9,600 bases of DNA from Ardenticatenales bacterium. Lineage in GTDB: Bacteria > Chloroflexota > Anaerolineae > Promineifilales > UBA4811. Numbering within the stretch: position 1 is the first letter of the stretch; every line of letters begins with the position of its first letter. The stretch spans positions 1 to 9,600 of the forward strand of contig DAOUVM010000062.1 of NCBI GenBank assembly GCA_030667645.1, written 5' to 3'. Shown piece after piece: positions 6,965-9,600 of this stretch. The notes beneath the pieces are model-generated. The model ran no database searches. It saw only the letters and a list, made by a program, of their open reading frames with translations, and was not told the DNA's origin. A program made the position numbers and the translations under genes.

Positions 6965-8380
6965 CTAATGGCCGACGTTGAGAATCACCTTGCTGTGAAT
7001 CAGCCGCACCGCCTCGGCTGCGGCATCGGCTGCAATGACGAGCGAGACGCTGCAATCAGAGGAGCCCTGCGCCATCGCGATGACGTTGATCTCCCCCTGA
7101 CCCAGTGCGCCAAAGATACGAGCCGCCACCCCCGGCGTGCTGCGCATTCCCGCGCCGACTGCCGTCACGATCACCACATCGTCCAGCGACCAGACCCGGT
7201 CCACGTCTCGTCGTGCCAGTTCCAGAGTCATCTCCTCCTCAACGGCACAGATGATCGACGACACACCCTCCGTGGGAATAACAAAGCAGATAGATTGCTC
7301 CGATGAAGATTGGGAGATCATCAACACGCTGGCGCCCTGGCTGGCAACGGCGGAGAAGGTGCGGGCGGCGATGCCCGGCACGCCCATCATCCCCCGCCCC
7401 TCGACCGTCACCATGCTTAACCTCCTGATGGCGGTGACCGCCTTGACGGTGCCCGGTGTGGTCTCGGGCTGACGACCGATGCAGGTTCCAGGGCAGGAGG
7501 GATTGAAGGTGTTCTTGACCCACAATGGAATGCCGCATTCGACAACCGGCCGGATGGCTCGAGGATGCAACACTTTGGCCCCAAAGTAGGCCAGTTCGCT
7601 TACCTCACTGTAAGAGAGCACAGGGATAACCCGCGCGTCGGGCACTATGCGTGGATCGGCCGTCATCACTCCGTCCACATCGGTCCAAGTCCAGATCTCA
7701 TCAGCGCCCAGGCAGTGCGCCAGGAGCGCAGCGCTATAGTCACTACCACCTCGCCCCAACGTGGTCGTGACGCCGCCCTCCGTTGCCCCGATATAGCCGG
7801 TCACAATAGGGATAACCCCTTCGTCGAGCAGCGGAGCCAGGCGGGCGGAGACCTGGGCACAGGTGGCTTTCATTAGCGGCATGGCATTCTGGAAGGTTGC
7901 ATCAGTGACGATCAGTCCAGTGGCGTCCCTCGCTTTGCTCTGTGCACCCCACTGCCGGAGCAGGGCAGCCAGGATGCGAGCGTTAATCCGCTCGCCCAGC
8001 GAAGCAATCGCATCCATCGCGCGCGGAGTGACTTCCCCCAGAACATCTACGCTGCGGCAAAAGCTCGCAAATTCCTCCAGGTACGAATCGACCGTGGCCG
8101 ATAATTGGGCGCGCTCGCCGTCCGCGGCCAATAGCTTGTCCACAGTATGATGGTGACGAACGCGCAACTCTGCGACAACAGCCCGGTAGGTTTGGTCATC
8201 GCCGGAGGCAGTTGTCAGCGCCCCACGAGTCAGGGTGTCGGTCACCCCGGCCATGGCCGAGACCACCACAGCCTGGCGGTCCCACTCCCGAGATTGCTTC
8301 AATATGAGATGGGCTGCTTGCTCAATTGCTTCAGCACTTCCAACCGATGTGCCCCCAAACTTGCTCACCAGTGTAGTCAC
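6965..8380 (-). CDS. lysC: Aspartate kinase, ThrA-like, monofunctional
   Basis: It phosphorylates L-aspartate with ATP, the committed step of the aspartate family pathway. The 471-residue protein has KFGGTSVGS (7-15), the nucleotide-binding region TTLGRGGSDYSA (206-217), TDVDGVMTADPR (233-244), ELAYFGAKVLHPR (262-274), and two ACT domains at about 323-390 and 402-468. Segments such as MISQSSSEQSICF (354-366) and IAMAQGSSDCSVS (434-446) match the regulatory domain of the E. coli ThrA kinase half closely, so threonine feedback is likely (inference). In ThrA a homoserine dehydrogenase follows; here a TAG ends the protein right after the second ACT domain. The start is GTG 8380 with GGAG 5 nt upstream, overlapping the previous short ORF by GTGA. 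Confidence 0.95.
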   Translation of the reverse strand: MTTLVSKFGGTSVGSAEAIEQAAHLILKQSREWDRQAVVVSAMAGVTDTLTRGALTTASGDDQTYRAVVAELRVRHHHTVDKLLAADGERAQLSATVDSYLEEFASFCRSVDVLGEVTPRAMDAIASLGERINARILAALLRQWGAQSKARDATGLIVTDATFQNAMPLMKATCAQVSARLAPLLDEGVIPIVTGYIGATEGGVTTTLGRGGSDYSAALLAHCLGADEIWTWTDVDGVMTADPRIVPDARVIPVLSYSEVSELAYFGAKVLHPRAIRPVVECGIPLWVKNTFNPSCPGTCIGRQPETTPGTVKAVTAIRRLSMVTVEGRGMMGVPGIAARTFSAVASQGASVLMISQSSSEQSICFVIPTEGVSSIICAVEEEMTLELARRDVDRVWSLDDVVIVTAVGAGMRSTPGVAARIFGALGQGEINVIAMAQGSSDCSVSLVIAADAAAEAVRLIHSKVILNVGH

Positions 8381-8484
8381 TGTGGCTCCTCACTCCCCGC
8401 CGCGATGACATCTCCCAGCACGCCAGCGGCCATTGCCTGGAGGCCAGCGCCAGGTCCCGATGTGGTCAAGGCGAACTCAAACAT
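8377..8484 (-). pseudogene. 35-codon ORF resembling the C-terminal tail of homoserine dehydrogenase
   Basis: This short ORF fills the gap between the LeuA-like gene and lysC. Its product contains SGPGAGLQAMAAGVLGDVI, which resembles the extreme C-terminus of homoserine dehydrogenase, where E. coli ThrA has a GYGAG...TAAGVFADLL segment. Only this tail is present; a full enzyme needs ~400 more residues, and in-frame resemblance cannot extend beyond the TGA at 8521-8523. ATG 8484 has GGTGA (8492-8496) 7 nt upstream. An in-frame GTG at 8511 overlaps the upstream stop as GTGA and would give 44 residues. The stop overlaps the lysC start as GTGA. It may be a relic left after loss of hom, or a retained micro-protein that couples translation into lysC. 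It cannot be catalytic alone. Recognition is by eye. Confidence 0.5.
8386..8389 (-). promoter_or_regulatory. Shine-Dalgarno deciding the lysC GTG start
   Basis: GGAG, within GAGGAG on the minus strand, lies 5 nt before GTG 8380. It supports the GTG, because the conserved KFGGTS motif begins only seven codons later and no ATG is nearby. Confidence 0.7.
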
Positions 8485-8507
8485 GCCAACTTCACCCTTT
8501 CGCTTGC

Positions 8508-9600
8508 TCACATCAGATTCTCATCCCGCAAAATGCTCCAGCCCATGACATCGCTGGCTGGGGCCATTCCGTAGCGGGCCCGCATCTCATCCACTTCCCG
8601 GCGAACCTCCTCGGTGATCGCTTGGCGCCGTCGACCGGCTCGCCGTGCAGCCAGCAGCCGGTTGAGTGCAAAAACGTAAGCTTTGGCGCTGGCGATGATG
8701 GTGTCTGGATCGGCGCCACGTCCCAGGAACACGCGTGTCATCCTCTCCTCCGTGTCTCCCACAGGCAGTTCCCCCTCAATGCGAACCGTTACCTTGGCCA
8801 GGGCATCCACACCTTCTGTCAACGCCTCCACTGAGTATTCCAGCAACTCGTTGGGCACGTTGACGATGCTGTCAATTGCCTTGAAAGCGGCATGAATGGG
8901 GCCGTTGCCGTGGCAAGTTGCCCATACTGCTTCCTCTTCTGGGCCCTGCAAGCGGACGGCTGCAACGGGCAGTGTGCTGGTCCCGCAGGTGACCTGTACC
9001 TCTTCCAGTTCAAAAGTCTCCTTCATATACACCATCGTCTCTCCGCTGACAATGCCCTCCAGGTCACGGATTTCCAGATCGGGTTTTTTCTTGGCCACAT
9101 CCCGGAAACGCTTGTAGACGCGCTCAAACTCCGCATCCTCCAGGCTGAAACCCAGTTCCGCCAGGCGGCGGCGCAGCCCTTCGCGCCCCGCCAACAAGGG
9201 GGTTCGGCTCTCCGCTTCCACGGCGCCAATCTCGGTGGGGTCAAGGACCTCCCTCTCGGCCCGCCCCCGCAGCACCCCATTCTGATACATGCCAGAAGTG
9301 TATGCAAATGCCTTGTCGCCGACGATAGCCTTGTGGGACTGAATACCAATCCCGGTCAGGTGGCTCACGAGCCGACTGACGGGATGAATCAAGCGAGTGT
9401 TGACGCCGGTGGTCAAGCCTAGTACCTCTCCCCTGGAGTGAAGAGCCATGACGATTTCTTCCAGGCGAGCGTTGCCGGTTCGCTCGCCGATCCCGTTGAC
9501 AGCACACTCTGCCTGGCGCGCGCCATTGAGCAGCGCCTCCAGGGTGTTGGCGGTCGCCATGCCGAGGTCGTTGTGACAGTGCACGGAAATGACTGCCTTG
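8508..9600 (-). CDS. leuA: 2-isopropylmalate synthase-family protein (LeuA-like), 5' end outside window
   Basis: The frame is open through base 9600, so the N-terminal part of the TIM barrel is missing. What remains starts near the metal-binding VHCHNDLG, followed by NGIGERTGNARLEEIVMAL, the linker subdomains, and a C-terminal LeuA-type allosteric domain (GNGPIHAAFKAID, EYSVEALTEGVDALAKV, DTIIASAKAYVFALNRL). LeuA condenses acetyl-CoA with 2-oxoisovalerate, the first step of leucine synthesis, and is usually leucine-inhibited through this domain. The segment FAYTSGMYQNG (9276-9305) replaces the usual FAHxSGxHQDG, with Tyr for both histidines, and the usual HSGR motif reads LAGR. An extra ~45-residue charged tail follows the regulatory domain. 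It could therefore be a diverged paralogue with another 2-oxo acid substrate or altered activity. The stop overlaps an in-frame GTG of the next short ORF. Family is certain, exact reaction less so. Confidence 0.85.
   Translation of the reverse strand, partial: KAVISVHCHNDLGMATANTLEALLNGARQAECAVNGIGERTGNARLEEIVMALHSRGEVLGLTTGVNTRLIHPVSRLVSHLTGIGIQSHKAIVGDKAFAYTSGMYQNGVLRGRAEREVLDPTEIGAVEAESRTPLLAGREGLRRRLAELGFSLEDAEFERVYKRFRDVAKKKPDLEIRDLEGIVSGETMVYMKETFELEEVQVTCGTSTLPVAAVRLQGPEEEAVWATCHGNGPIHAAFKAIDSIVNVPNELLEYSVEALTEGVDALAKVTVRIEGELPVGDTEERMTRVFLGRGADPDTIIASAKAYVFALNRLLAARRAGRRRQAITEEVRREVDEMRARYGMAPASDVMGWSILRDENLM

Noticed and set aside
8892..9422. 176-codon plus-strand open frame opposite the LeuA-like gene
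   Set aside because: It is antisense to conserved LeuA domains and shows no recognisable motif.
1..9600. Defence system, phage, transposon or CRISPR content
   Set aside because: Every substantial gene except the unknown at 4604-5734 belongs to amino-acid biosynthesis; no transposase, integrase, terminal inverted repeats or spacer-repeat pattern was found.

Overview
The window is GC-rich bacterial DNA carrying two amino-acid biosynthesis operons that converge on each other. It has no mobile element, CRISPR array, tRNA or rRNA that I can see, and almost all of it is coding. The source organism is an inference. A fused shikimate kinase/dehydroquinate synthase, a DapL-like aminotransferase and the archaeal/fungal type of aspartate-semialdehyde dehydrogenase together suit Chloroflexota or another deep-branching bacterium, but the sequence alone does not prove this.

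Left part, plus strand (1-3149): the 3' portion of a shikimate kinase/3-dehydroquinate synthase fusion (aroKB, cut by the window start) overlaps a type II 3-dehydroquinate dehydratase (aroQ) by an ATGA junction. After a 118 bp gap comes a class I aminotransferase, either LL-diaminopimelate aminotransferase (DapL-like) or an aspartate/prephenate aminotransferase. Together they supply early and middle steps of aromatic amino acid synthesis plus one transamination step.

Right part, minus strand (9600 down to 3242, read right to left): a LeuA-family acyl transferase (cut by the window end), a very short ORF that looks like the tail of a homoserine dehydrogenase, aspartate kinase (lysC, ThrA-like), aspartate-semialdehyde dehydrogenase (asd), a conserved protein of unknown function with HAD-phosphatase-like motifs in an unusual order, and threonine synthase (thrC). 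Several junctions overlap or nearly touch (GTGA at 8508-8511 and 8377-8380; thrC 3 bp after its upstream neighbour), so this looks like one operon. It covers aspartate to aspartyl phosphate to aspartate semialdehyde, then the last step to threonine. Homoserine dehydrogenase (apart from the possible tail) and homoserine kinase are absent from the window.

Three things deserve attention. (1) The unknown protein at 4604-5734 sits in the operon slot where homoserine kinase might be expected, and its HAD-like motifs appear circularly permuted. (2) There is a homoserine-dehydrogenase-like tail immediately upstream of an unfused ThrA-type aspartate kinase. (3) The LeuA-like protein has tyrosines where the family normally has histidines in its HxSGxHQDG motif.
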